The notes: generated by a model not told the origin, from the letters alone. Numbered from the stretch's first letter, positions 1 to 9,195 are shown. The stretch: DNA of 12,197 nucleotides from Tepidimonas sp. (GCA_025054905.1 JANWZF010000315.1:1-12197); one strand, 5' to 3'. Numbers and translations: made by a program.

Positions 1-1570
1 AGTTCACCTTGACCACGCGCCAGTCGAGCCGGTTGTCGGCGCGGTGCACGACTTCAACGTTCTTCTTCATCGCCCACGGAATGATCTGGTTGTGCAGCGG
101 GATGTGCACCACCTCATCGTTGTGCAGCTGCAGCGCCTCGGTCAGCAGGCGCGGGCGGATGTAAGGGTCGGTCTCGGTCTTGGCGCGATCGATGATGGCG
201 TCCATCTTCGGGTTGCTGTAGCGCCCGACGTTGTAGTTGCCATCACCCCCCTGCCCGGGCGTGCGCACCAGCGACTGCAGGCTGTACAGCGCATCGAAGG
301 TGGGCACACCCCAGCCGAGCATGTAGATGCTGGCCTCGTAGCGCTGGATCATGGGAAAGTAGGTCGTCAGCGGCAGCGTGCGCAGCTTGGCCTTGACCCC
401 GATCTTGGCCCACATCGCGGTGACCGCCTGGCAGATCTGCTCGTCGTTGATGTAGCGGTTGTTCGGGCAGGCAAAATCGACCTCGAAGCCATCCTTGTAG
501 CCCGCCTCGGCCAGCAGCCGCTTGGCGCCTTCGACGTCGTAGGGCAGGCGCTTGTGCACCGCCTCGCTCCAGCCGGCCACCTGCGGCGCCACCAGTGCGC
601 CAGTGGGCTGGCTCAGCCCGCGCATCGTCACGCGGTGCAGCGTGTCGATGTCGATGGCCTGGTACAGCGCCTTGCGCACGCGCAGGTCTTTCAGCGGGTT
701 CTTGCCCTTGACGTTGCTGCCGGGCAGCTCGTCGCGGAACTGATCCATGCCAAGGAAGATGGTGCGGTTCTCGACGCCGTCGATCACCTTCAGGTTGGGG
801 TTGCTGCGCAGCCGCGGCAAGTCCTGCGGCGTCGGGTCGAGCACGAAGTCCACCTCGCCCGACAGCAGCGCGGCCATGCGCGTGGCGTCGGCCTTGATCG
901 GGGTGTAGACGATCTCGGTGACGTTGGTGTCGGGCTTGCCCCAGTAGTCAGGGTTGCGCTCCAGCACCATGCGTTGATCCGGCACCCACTGCTTCAGACG
1001 GAACGGCCCGGTGCCGTTGGCGTTGCGGTGGGCGAAGTTTTCATCCGCCACCTTCATGTCCTTGGGCTCGACGGAGCGGTTTTTCTCGGCCCAGGCCTTG
1101 TTCATGATGCGCAGCTCGGTGAGCTGGTTGAGCAGCACCGGGTTGGGCCCCTTTAGCAGGATGTCGACGGTGTGGTCGTCGACCTTGACCGCGCGGTCGA
1201 TGCCCTGCGTGTAGATGGCAAAGTTGGAGGTCTTGGCCATCGCGCGCTGGATCGAAAACACCACATCGTCGGCGGTCAGCGGCGCGCCGTCGTGAAACTT
1301 GACCCCCTTGCGCAGCGTGAAGCGGATCTGCGTCGGGCTGAGCTCGCGCCAGCTCTGCGCCAGCAACGGCTCGACCTTGAAGGTCTTGCTGTTGTAGTAG
1401 ACCAGGGACTCGTACACGGCGGCGTGGATGCCGTTGGACAGCGCGTTGTTTTGCGAATGGATGTCCCACGACGGGATTTCCCCGGCGCTGGCCCATTTGA
1501 AGGTCTTGGCCCAGGCGCCGCCTGCACCCAGCACGAGCGCAGCGGCCACGGCGATCACGGTGCGTTGCAT
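1..1570 (-). CDS. ABC transporter periplasmic substrate-binding protein, family 5 (peptide/nickel type), 3' end cut by window edge
   Basis: The reading frame is open from ATG 1570 to the left edge, giving 523 residues with no stop. Residues 1-21 are a Sec signal peptide: an MQR start, a hydrophobic core, and AWA before a likely cut at A21/K22. There is no lipobox, so the mature protein should be soluble in the periplasm. Family 5 (SBP_bac_5) hallmarks are visible: FHDG at 92-95 followed by TADDVVFS at 99-106, and the usual closing segment RLDWRVVKV near 514-522. Family proteins are about 520-540 residues, so only a few residues and the stop are missing. In this family the protein captures oligopeptides, dipeptides, nickel or similar solutes and delivers them to a DppBCDF-like membrane complex. 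The solute cannot be read from sequence, and no permease or ATPase genes are in the window; they could lie further left. A good Shine-Dalgarno supports the start. Family call is firm; substrate unknown. Confidence 0.93.
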   Translation of the reverse strand, partial: MQRTVIAVAAALVLGAGGAWAKTFKWASAGEIPSWDIHSQNNALSNGIHAAVYESLVYYNSKTFKVEPLLAQSWRELSPTQIRFTLRKGVKFHDGAPLTADDVVFSIQRAMAKTSNFAIYTQGIDRAVKVDDHTVDILLKGPNPVLLNQLTELRIMNKAWAEKNRSVEPKDMKVADENFAHRNANGTGPFRLKQWVPDQRMVLERNPDYWGKPDTNVTEIVYTPIKADATRMAALLSGEVDFVLDPTPQDLPRLRSNPNLKVIDGVENRTIFLGMDQFRDELPGSNVKGKNPLKDLRVRKALYQAIDIDTLHRVTMRGLSQPTGALVAPQVAGWSEAVHKRLPYDVEGAKRLLAEAGYKDGFEVDFACPNNRYINDEQICQAVTAMWAKIGVKAKLRTLPLTTYFPMIQRYEASIYMLGWGVPTFDALYSLQSLVRTPGQGGDGNYNVGRYSNPKMDAIIDRAKTETDPYIRPRLLTEALQLHNDEVVHIPLHNQIIPWAMKKNVEVVHRADNRLDWRVVKVN

Positions 1571-1575
1571 GTCAC

Positions 1576-1581
1576 TCACCT
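1576..1581 (-). promoter_or_regulatory. Shine-Dalgarno site of the substrate-binding protein gene
   Basis: Read on the minus strand, AGGTGA lies five bases before the ATG at 1570. It is the clearest ribosome binding site in the window and fixes the start of the solute-binding protein, in agreement with the signal peptide that begins there. Confidence 0.75.
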
Positions 1582-1633
1582 GTCAGAAAGTTGAAAGCCT
1601 CTACTATGCCGCAACGCGCCACCGCCTCGTGCC

Positions 1634-1698
1634 CCGGGAAACCCCCGGTCACCGCGTCCGTGCCAGCAGCCCGGCGGGCTCTTGTCGCCCTGGCGACA
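1634..1698 (-). terminator. Cluster of three hairpins downstream of pfk
   Basis: Three inverted repeats lie in the 157-bp gap after the phosphofructokinase stop. TGTCGCC (1683-1689) pairs with GGCGACA (1692-1698). AGCCC (1668-1672) pairs with GGGCT (1676-1680). CCGGG (1634-1638) pairs with CCCGG (1644-1648). None has a T-run after it on the minus strand, so a classical intrinsic terminator is not shown. They could slow polymerase, protect the 3' end of the cluster transcript, or lie in the leader of the next gene. Short GC stems also arise by chance at this base composition. Confidence 0.35.
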
Positions 1699-1727
1699 CG
1701 CGTGCGGGCCGCGCCGGCGCGCGCGCC

Positions 1728-2795
<1,068 letters not shown>

Positions 2796-2835
2796 GGTGC
2801 TGGATGCGGGTGTCGAGCTCAGAGTGTCTGCGGGG

Positions 2836-4143
2836 TCAATCGATGGCTGGCAAGGGCTGCGCGCGCGGCCACAACGCCCACAGCTGCAGCGGCTGTTTCA
2901 GGCCAGCGGCCAACGGATAGGCGGCCTGGCCCCAGCCGACAAACAGGTCGGCGCGCGCCGCGCCAACGATGGCCGCGCCCGTGTCCTGCGCCAGCACCAG
3001 CCGCTGCAGCCGCGCCACCGGACCGCTGGAGGCCAGCCACAGCGGCGTGCCGTAAGGGACGGCCTCCCGGTCCACCGCCACCGAACGCCCGGGCGTCAAC
3101 GCCACACCCTGCGCGCCCCGCGGACCGGCCTGCGCGGCCAGTTCGTCCAGCGGTTCCTCGCGAAAGAACACCACGCGCGGGTTGCTCCACAGCAGTTCCT
3201 CGACGCGCTCGGGGTAAACCGCCGCCCAGGCGCGCAGCGCCTCCCAGGTGCCCTCGCGGATCTCGCCGCGCTGCAGCAGCGTGCGCATGACACTCTGGTA
3301 CGGGTGGCCGTTGTGCGCGGCAAAGGCCAGACGCACCAGGCGCACCCGGCCATCCGGCTCGGTCAGCCGCAGCCGCCCGGAGCCCTGGATGTGCAGCAAC
3401 AGCGCATCGAGCGGATCGGCCAGCCAGGCCAGCACGTGCGGCCCAAGCTGCGCCTGCAGCGCTGGATCGGTCTCGATCTGGCGCCGGCTGCGCCACGGCT
3501 GCCCCGCCGCTGCCGCCAGTGCCGGCGGCGGCGCGTACAGGGGCACGCGGTGCTGCGCGTCACGCTGGCGACGTGCGGGCAGCTCCGGTTCGTAATAGCC
3601 GGTCAGCAGGCCGGCCGGCACGCTGCCGTCGGCGGCCAGCACGCGGTACGGTTGCCAGTGACGCATCACCCACGCGTAGCGGGTGGCGCTATCGGCCAGG
3701 GTGAGGCGACGCACATCGGCGCACAGCGCCGCCCACGGCGGGCTGGGACGCTCACAGCTGCGCAGCCAGGCATTCCAGACGTCGATCAGCGCATCGCGGC
3801 CCCAGCCCGGCAAATCGGCAAACCGCACCGGCTGCCACAGCGCCTTGCCGCGCACGATCGGCGCCGGCAGCGGCGCGCCATCGGCCTGCCGCCACACCGG
3901 ATGCTGAGGGCTGATCAGCGGCTCGGCCTGCGTGTCGTCCGGCGCCGTGGCGGGCGCGGCTGCCGGCGTCTCGACGGGCACCGGCGTGCCGGGGACGGGA
4001 ACCGAGACCGCCGGCAACGACTCCACCGGGCTGTGCGGCGCAGGCGCTGGCACGGTTGGCGGCGCGGTGCCGCAGGCTGCCAGCATCAGGGCCAGCGCCA
4101 GCCCTCCAATCCCTCTGCCCCACTCAATCGTCTTTCGCGCCAT
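2836..4143 (-). CDS. mltA: Membrane-bound lytic murein transglycosylase A (lipoprotein)
   Basis: This 435-residue protein cleaves the MurNAc-GlcNAc bond of peptidoglycan, forming 1,6-anhydro-MurNAc ends, while anchored to the envelope by lipid. ATG 4143 was chosen because it gives a proper lipoprotein signal: MARK n-region, hydrophobic core 12-23, and lipobox LAAC with Cys24. The open frame continues upstream to 4878, but that part is antisense to the nitrilase gene and would bury the signal. A Pro/Ala-rich linker covers about 27-75. MltA motifs follow: GYYEP (182-186) and IQGSG (252-256). The C-terminal 3D domain has Asp358 (AVDRE), Asp387 (AQDTG) and Asp399 (ARADLF); the last matches the catalytic Asp region of E. 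coli MltA (GAARVD). Cys130 and Cys141 could form a disulfide. No strong Shine-Dalgarno is seen. The start codon overlaps, on the opposite strand, the ATG of a small membrane-protein ORF. Pfk follows by 40 bp. Confidence 0.95.
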   Translation of the reverse strand: MARKTIEWGRGIGGLALALMLAACGTAPPTVPAPAPHSPVESLPAVSVPVPGTPVPVETPAAAPATAPDDTQAEPLISPQHPVWRQADGAPLPAPIVRGKALWQPVRFADLPGWGRDALIDVWNAWLRSCERPSPPWAALCADVRRLTLADSATRYAWVMRHWQPYRVLAADGSVPAGLLTGYYEPELPARRQRDAQHRVPLYAPPPALAAAAGQPWRSRRQIETDPALQAQLGPHVLAWLADPLDALLLHIQGSGRLRLTEPDGRVRLVRLAFAAHNGHPYQSVMRTLLQRGEIREGTWEALRAWAAVYPERVEELLWSNPRVVFFREEPLDELAAQAGPRGAQGVALTPGRSVAVDREAVPYGTPLWLASSGPVARLQRLVLAQDTGAAIVGAARADLFVGWGQAAYPLAAGLKQPLQLWALWPRAQPLPAID

Positions 4144-4282
4144 GACGCTGCTGCTGCTCGAAGCCTTGGGTGCCCTGCTGCTGCTTGTGTTCATCGTCTG
4201 GTGGACCATGTTCGCCGGCCGCCGCCGCGGTGAGCCTGCGCCCGAGCCAGCCAAGCGCCAGGACGAGGCCCCACCGCGCTGA
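4142..4282 (+). CDS. Small single-span membrane protein (46 aa), unrecognised
   Basis: This ORF begins at an ATG that shares CATG (4141-4144) with the opposite-strand mltA start. Residues 2-24 form one strongly hydrophobic helix, rich in Leu, with Glu7 near its start and WW at 20-21. An RRR cluster at 27-29 and a hydrophilic Pro/Glu/Lys/Arg tail end at Arg46. The positive-inside rule puts the tail in the cytoplasm. It exactly fills the 158-bp gap between the nitrilase stop and the mltA start, where no other gene explains the sequence. The layout of a clean helix, then basic stop-transfer, then charged tail argues against a random frame. There is no Shine-Dalgarno upstream, which counts against it or suggests a leaderless or unusual start. 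I have a vague memory of similar short proteins in Burkholderiales but cannot verify it. Function unknown; a role in envelope biology is only suggested by neighbours. Confidence 0.6.
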   Translation: MTLLLLEALGALLLLVFIVWWTMFAGRRRGEPAPEPAKRQDEAPPR

Positions 4283-4291
4283 ACGGCGCGG
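4274..4291. terminator. Hairpin between convergent genes (possible bidirectional terminator)
   Basis: CCGCGC (4274-4279) and GCGCGG (4286-4291) form a perfect 6-bp GC stem around a TGAACG loop. The loop includes the TGA stop of the small membrane-protein ORF (4280-4282). The nitrilase stop on the other strand is at 4302-4304, so the hairpin sits just where two convergent genes end. No T-run follows on either strand, so termination is inferred from position. If it ended minus-strand transcripts fully, mltA and pfk would need their own promoter. Confidence 0.4.
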
Positions 4292-4301
4292 CCCGCCCTT
4301 C

Positions 4302-5108
4302 TCACAGACGGCGGTGTTGCAGCGCCGGCAGCCGCTGGCGCACCTCCTGCAACCGTGCTGGGTCGAGTTCGGCCACCACGACCCCTGGCCCGCTGGCCTG
4401 CTGCGCCAGCACCACACCCCAGGGATCGATGATCATGCTCTGACCCCAGGTCTGGCGGCCATTGTCGTGTCGGCCCCCTTGCGCGCTGGCGATCACGTAC
4501 GCCTGATTTTCGATCGCCCGCGCACGCAGCAGCACCTCCCAGTGCGCCTGGCCCGTGACGTGGGTGAAGGCTGCCGGCACCACCAGCACGTCGGCGGCCA
4601 GCTGCCGGTACAGCTCCGGAAAACGCAGGTCGTAGCAGACGCTCAGGCCCACCCGCCAGGTGTGCCCCGCCCGGTCGGTCAACGCCAGGGCCACCGGGGT
4701 CTCTCCGGCTTGCAGCACCGCGGCCTCGTCGTAACCCTGCTGGCCATCGTGGAAGCGAAACAGGTGGATCTTGTCGTAGCGCGCCACGCAGCGGCCGTGC
4801 GGGTCGTAGACCAGACAGGCGTTGGCCGCCCGCTGGGGGTCCTCGGTGGCCAGCGGCACCGTGCCGCCCACGATCCACAGCCCCAGCTCGCGCGCGGTGT
4901 CGCTGAGGAAATCCTGAACGGTGCCCAGGCCGGGTGTTTCGGCGATCAGCAGCTTGTCACGATCGTGCCGCCCCATCAGGCAGAAATATTCCGGCAGCAC
5001 GGCCAGCTCCGCGCCCGCATGGCGCGCCTGATCGAGCAACTCGTGGGCTTGGGTCAGGTTGGCGTCCAGGCTGATGCCCGACACCATCTGGATCGCAGCG
5101 ACTTTCAT
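4302..5108 (-). CDS. Carbon-nitrogen hydrolase (nitrilase superfamily, NIT1/NIT2-like amidase)
   Basis: This 268-residue cytosolic protein has the complete nitrilase-fold Glu-Lys-Cys triad. Glu40 is in AVLPEYF, Lys113 in RYDKIHLF, and Cys158 in SVCYDLRFPE. A second conserved Glu is likely Glu137 or nearby. The N-terminal KVAAIQM strand and the length are normal for the branch that includes Nit1/YbeM-type deaminated-glutathione amidase and Nit2-type omega-amidase. The CYDLRFPE motif with a downstream HVTGQAHWEVLLRARAIEN-like stretch is typical of that group. Such enzymes hydrolyse the amide of misformed metabolites, for example deaminated glutathione; the exact substrate here is inferred. The ATG at 5108 overlaps the yhdP TGA as ATGA, and there is no separate Shine-Dalgarno, so translation is probably coupled to yhdP. 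Family firm, substrate moderate. Confidence 0.93.
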   Translation of the reverse strand: MKVAAIQMVSGISLDANLTQAHELLDQARHAGAELAVLPEYFCLMGRHDRDKLLIAETPGLGTVQDFLSDTARELGLWIVGGTVPLATEDPQRAANACLVYDPHGRCVARYDKIHLFRFHDGQQGYDEAAVLQAGETPVALALTDRAGHTWRVGLSVCYDLRFPELYRQLAADVLVVPAAFTHVTGQAHWEVLLRARAIENQAYVIASAQGGRHDNGRQTWGQSMIIDPWGVVLAQQASGPGVVVAELDPARLQEVRQRLPALQHRRL

Positions 5109-8100
5109 GGCGTACGCTCGGTAGGATGGGCGGCGTTGTCCGCAGGGGCAATGGTACGCGCCACGCGGTCCACTTGGGGATCGTCCCAGCGGCCGGTGAT
5201 GCGAAACGTCTGCGTGGCAGCAGCCTGCAGCGGCTGGCGCAGCACGAGCTGGGCCAAAAAAGTACCCAGCCCGGTGACGGGATTGACCACCGCCGCCAGC
5301 AGGGAAGCCGTCCCGGCGTTGAGCTCGGGCACCACCACCACGGTCAGGTCCGCGGTCTCGCGCACCAGGTCGGCGCTGCCTTCCATCAGCGCCGCAGCGC
5401 TGACCCCGCGCATCTGCAGATTGCGCGTACTGGCCACGCCGCGCGCCAACGTCACATGCCCGCGCACACTGTCGAAGGCAAAGCCTTCGCTAAAAACATC
5501 ACGGAAGTCCAGCGTCAGCCGCCGCGGCAGCGACTGCAAACTCAACAGCCCGAGCAGCTTGGCCAGGCCTGGGTCGGCTTTGAGAAACTGGCCACGCTGC
5601 ACGTCGAGCTCCAGCTCTCCTGACAGCGTCGGGATGTGCAGCGCCAACGGCGAACCGATCCAGCCCAGGCTGCCTTCCAGCCGCCCGCGCCCCCCGCGCA
5701 GGGCCCCGGCCCAGCCGAAGCGCTCCAGCAACGCCCCGGCGTCGTCGATGTCCAGCCGCAGCTGCAGCGCGGTACGCCGGGCGCTGGCGGCCTGCCCGGG
5801 GGCCGTCAGCGCGGCCGTGGGAGCCCACTGGCCGCGCGCGCTCAGCCGCGCCTCGGGCAGCGTCAGCTGCAAGCTGTCCAGACGCCATTCGCGCAACGTC
5901 GCGCCGCCCTGCGCGGCCTCGCGATGGCTGGCCTGCACCTCGAGCCGGCCCAACGCACGGCCCGCCAGTTCGAAGTCATCCACCACCACGTTGAGCGCCG
6001 GCAACGCGCGCGGCTGCGCGGCCAGGCGCTCGACCTCGGCCTCGGTCCCAGCCGGCAGACGCAAGCGGCTCAAGCGCGCCACCACGCGCGGGGCGGCGCC
6101 TGCCTCCACTTCGAGCAAGCCGTCGATCTGGCGTGCCGCCACCTGCAGCCGCCACAGATCCGCACTGCGGCGGCCCTCCAGGCTGACCGCCTCAAAGCTG
6201 CGCCCGCCCCAGCGCAGCTGCTCCACCGCCACCCCGAAGCGGGTGGGCCAGTAGGCGCGCGCCGGTTCGTCGGCCAGGCTGCCGCTGCCGGCCTCCGATG
6301 TTGGCACAACCGCCTGCCATCCATCCAGATCCAGCAGCGGCACGCGCAGGGCCGCGCGGACCCCTTCGTCCGGCCACGGAGGTGGCTCGGCCCCCAGCGC
6401 CAGCCGACCGCGCCGTACGGCGACGTCCGAGCCTTGAGACTCGCGCTCGTATTCGGCCAACAAGCCTGGCCGCGGCAGCGCGTCGGCCTGCACCTGGACC
6501 CGAAGCCGGTCGCGCGCCGCCGTCCCCTGACGGGGCAGCGGCTGCAACGCGACCTGCGTGCGCCAACTGGCCTCGGCCGGCTTGGTCAGCGGCGCCGGCA
6601 GGTCCAGCGCCAGGCCGCGCAGATCGGTGTCGACCTCCACCCCCACCGCGCCGTGCTGGGCCTGCAACGTCACCGCGTACGTGGTTTCGCCTTGCGCCCG
6701 CGCCCCCAGCCAGCGCGCCCAGGCCCATTCCCGGCTGGCGCGCAACCCGGCGGCGCTGACCGTGCCTTGCCCCTGCAGGCGCACCGCATCCCCCGCGGCC
6801 ATGCCACCGCTGAAACGCAGTTCCCCGCCGAGCAGCCGTGCGCTGGCCTGCGGCACCCGAAAGCCCTGTTCAGTGAAATCCAGCGTGCCGCGCACCTCCC
6901 GCAGCCACGGCGCGTCAGGCCCGAACTGCAGGTCGTTGCCGGCCAGCCGCAGCTGGCCGCGCACGCGCGTCTGATCGACATGGTCCAGCGGGATGTTCAG
7001 CTCCAGCGCCACCTCAAGGTTGCCGCTGGCCTGCGCGCCATCCAGCGCACCGCCGGTGTACCCCTGCACCGGGGACTGCGCCACGAAGCGCAGCGCTTCC
7101 GGCGCCGGCCCACGCACCAGCCCCTGCACCTGCAGCTGCACGTGCTCGGCCAGGTAGTCCGGAATCACCGCGCGCGTCTGCAGCGCGCGCAGCTGCGGCA
7201 ACCCCACGACGCTGCCGCGCGCGTCGCGGATTTCCAGCCGCGTGCGCTCGATGCGCAGCTGGCCCTCCAGCCGCTCCAGCGCCGGCCAGGCTGGCTGCGC
7301 TGGGGCGCGCAGGTGTGCCGGCACATAGTCCAGGGTCACGTCGTGCAGCCGCGCCACCACCTCGAACAGACCTTGCTGCGGATGGGCAAACGGAAAATCC
7401 CACAGGTCGCCGCGCACACGCAGGCGCACGTCGCTGGCCCGGCCCGCGCGGATGGCGCCCTTCAAATAGGCGCGCGTGTTGGCGCCCACGGTCAGCGGCA
7501 GATAACGCACGACGCGCGGGCCCTCGGCGCGCGTCAGCCGCACGTCCAGATCCAGCTCACCGGGAAAGCGATCGCGCGCGCCACTGCGACTGGGATCGGC
7601 CGTGCGCCAGCGCAGCTGGCCACGTCCTTCGGCATCGGCATTGGCAAACTGCAGGCTGGGCACCTCCAGCTCGAGGTGCGGCCCCTCGACGCGCCAGCGT
7701 GCCTGCGCCTGCAGCTCATCGAACGCCAGCCGCGGTTCCTCGAATCCACCCGGCAGCGTGATGCCGCCGCGGCGCAGCGCCAACGTGGCCTGCCCGCCGC
7801 GCTCGTCGAACGTGAAATCGGCCTGCACGCCGTCGATACCCGGACGCCCCCAGGCCCCCGGGTGATCCGGCGGCGGCTCGCCCGCGGCCAGCGCCAGCCC
7901 CTGCACACGCCCCCGGCCCGACCAGCGGGACGGCTCGCCCGGCCGTGGCCCCGCCTGCCAGCGCAGCTGCAAGCCCTGCGCCACCCCGCGCGGGCGCAGC
8001 TGCTCCAGCCAGGCGCTGGCCTGCCCCAGCGGCAACACCCGCCCCAGCCGCTGCAGCATGTCCAGATCGAGCCGGTCGGCCTGCAACGACCAGGCGCGCC

Positions 8101-9184
8101 AGCGGCCATCGTCCTGCAGCGTGTAGCTCAAGCGCAGGTCGCCCTGCGGCCAGACGGCGCCGTCGGCGCCGCGCAGCGTCAAGCCCTGCGTGGACCATTG
8201 CAGCGTGTCGCCCTCGCGCCGCACCTCGATGCGCCCGCGTGCATCGGCCAGCGCCAACGGCGCCTGCGCCGGCGCACTCCAGCGCACCCGCACGTCCTGC
8301 AGGTGCACATCGGCGGTCAGCGCCACCCATTGGCCTGCGCGCAACTCCCCCCAGGCCCGCAACGCCCCCTGGCCGGCCAGTGCCTGCAATCCCCAAGGCC
8401 CCAGGTCCAACACCTGGGCCAGCAGCGCCGCGTCGAGCCGCTCGGCCGACAAGAACCATGGCCCCGACCAGCGGCGCCAATCGCCGCGGTCGAGCTGCCA
8501 CGGCGGCTGCTTGAAGCGGGCGCGCCAGCTCACCCCTTGCCCCCACTGCGGTGGGGGCGTGGCGTCCACGCGCAGCTCATGCCGCCATCCGGGGTTGCGC
8601 GCCACCGCCAGCACCTCGGTCAGCACCAGCGGCTCGGCCGCCGGCCGGCGCTCGTCGATCCACTGCACGCGCCCGCCGCGCAACACCACCTCGCGCTGGG
8701 CAAACAGCCAGTCGGCCAGCGCACTGTCATCCGTGGCGGCCCCCACTTCGAGACCGGCCACCAGGATGCGCCCGTCGGCCAGGCGCCGCACCTGCACGTC
8801 CAGTCCGTCGATCACCAATTGCTCCACCCCGAAGGTCAACAGCGAGCGGGGCGAAACCGTCACCCACGCCAGCGGGATCGACAGCGCCACGCGCCCCTGG
8901 GCGTCGTGCAACTGCAGGCCATGCAGTGCGATTTGCGGCGCCAGGCCGGCGTGGGTCACCTCCAGCCGCTGCAGCGTCGTGCGCACCCCCAGCGCGCGTG
9001 TGGCCGCGGCCTCCACCGCACCGCGCCAGGCATCGACGCGCGGCACAATCCACCATTGCAGGGCCCCCCAAACCAGCAGCAGGGCGCACCACCAGGCCAC
9101 GGCCGCCGCAAGCAACCACCGCGCCGCCGCCGCCAACGCGCGCCAGCGCCATGGAGCCGGGGGATGGATCAGGGTTGGAGTCAC
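5105..9184 (-). CDS. yhdP: YhdP family AsmA-like inner-membrane/periplasmic lipid transport protein
   Basis: This 1359-residue protein has one N-terminal transmembrane helix (about 24-46, after basic residues) and a very long periplasmic part of repeated beta-strand pattern. The C-terminal block near residues 1205-1330 carries the family signature: a GQFLKADPG stretch, then LLGLLSLQSLPRRLTLDFRD, then FAFD, and finally ITGRWDDPQV. These are hallmarks of the YhdP/TIGR02099 proteins, with DUF3971 and AsmA-like C-terminal regions. In E. coli, YhdP works with TamB and YdbH to move phospholipids from the inner to the outer membrane; the length here is in the range of the E. coli protein (about 1266) and somewhat longer. 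The start is GTG at 9184: an in-frame TAA at 9193-9191 prevents an earlier one, and the helix lies shortly after it. The gene is divergent from glnE, with only 8 bp between starts, and its stop overlaps the nitrilase start. Long open frames on the opposite strand are codon-bias shadows. Confidence 0.93.
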   Translation of the reverse strand: MTPTLIHPPAPWRWRALAAAARWLLAAAVAWWCALLLVWGALQWWIVPRVDAWRGAVEAAATRALGVRTTLQRLEVTHAGLAPQIALHGLQLHDAQGRVALSIPLAWVTVSPRSLLTFGVEQLVIDGLDVQVRRLADGRILVAGLEVGAATDDSALADWLFAQREVVLRGGRVQWIDERRPAAEPLVLTEVLAVARNPGWRHELRVDATPPPQWGQGVSWRARFKQPPWQLDRGDWRRWSGPWFLSAERLDAALLAQVLDLGPWGLQALAGQGALRAWGELRAGQWVALTADVHLQDVRVRWSAPAQAPLALADARGRIEVRREGDTLQWSTQGLTLRGADGAVWPQGDLRLSYTLQDDGRWRAWSLQADRLDLDMLQRLGRVLPLGQASAWLEQLRPRGVAQGLQLRWQAGPRPGEPSRWSGRGRVQGLALAAGEPPPDHPGAWGRPGIDGVQADFTFDERGGQATLALRRGGITLPGGFEEPRLAFDELQAQARWRVEGPHLELEVPSLQFANADAEGRGQLRWRTADPSRSGARDRFPGELDLDVRLTRAEGPRVVRYLPLTVGANTRAYLKGAIRAGRASDVRLRVRGDLWDFPFAHPQQGLFEVVARLHDVTLDYVPAHLRAPAQPAWPALERLEGQLRIERTRLEIRDARGSVVGLPQLRALQTRAVIPDYLAEHVQLQVQGLVRGPAPEALRFVAQSPVQGYTGGALDGAQASGNLEVALELNIPLDHVDQTRVRGQLRLAGNDLQFGPDAPWLREVRGTLDFTEQGFRVPQASARLLGGELRFSGGMAAGDAVRLQGQGTVSAAGLRASREWAWARWLGARAQGETTYAVTLQAQHGAVGVEVDTDLRGLALDLPAPLTKPAEASWRTQVALQPLPRQGTAARDRLRVQVQADALPRPGLLAEYERESQGSDVAVRRGRLALGAEPPPWPDEGVRAALRVPLLDLDGWQAVVPTSEAGSGSLADEPARAYWPTRFGVAVEQLRWGGRSFEAVSLEGRRSADLWRLQVAARQIDGLLEVEAGAAPRVVARLSRLRLPAGTEAEVERLAAQPRALPALNVVVDDFELAGRALGRLEVQASHREAAQGGATLREWRLDSLQLTLPEARLSARGQWAPTAALTAPGQAASARRTALQLRLDIDDAGALLERFGWAGALRGGRGRLEGSLGWIGSPLALHIPTLSGELELDVQRGQFLKADPGLAKLLGLLSLQSLPRRLTLDFRDVFSEGFAFDSVRGHVTLARGVASTRNLQMRGVSAAALMEGSADLVRETADLTVVVVPELNAGTASLLAAVVNPVTGLGTFLAQLVLRQPLQAAATQTFRITGRWDDPQVDRVARTIAPADNAAHPTERTP

Positions 9185-9189
9185 ACGAA

Positions 9190-9195
9190 ATTATG
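9190..9195 (-). promoter_or_regulatory. Candidate -10 element for yhdP
   Basis: Read on the minus strand, CATAAT differs from TATAAT by one base and lies in an unusually AT-rich pocket between the two divergent start codons. Transcription would begin about 6-7 bases on, almost at the GTG of yhdP, giving a leaderless or nearly leaderless message. No convincing -35 box is found at the right spacing. The call is tentative. Confidence 0.25.

Noticed and set aside
44..1156. Plus-strand open frame of about 370 codons at the left end
   Set aside because: It is antisense to the solute-binding protein, which has a signal peptide, family motifs and a good Shine-Dalgarno; this frame has none.
4144..4878. 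Upstream extension of the mltA frame
   Set aside because: The extension overlaps the nitrilase gene in another frame and would put the lipoprotein signal in the middle of the protein. The lipobox Cys24 fixes the start at 4143.
8551..9192. Upstream extension of the glnE frame
   Set aside because: It is antisense to yhdP, is Arg/Pro/Ala-rich without pattern, and the recognised GlnE N-terminus begins just after 9193.
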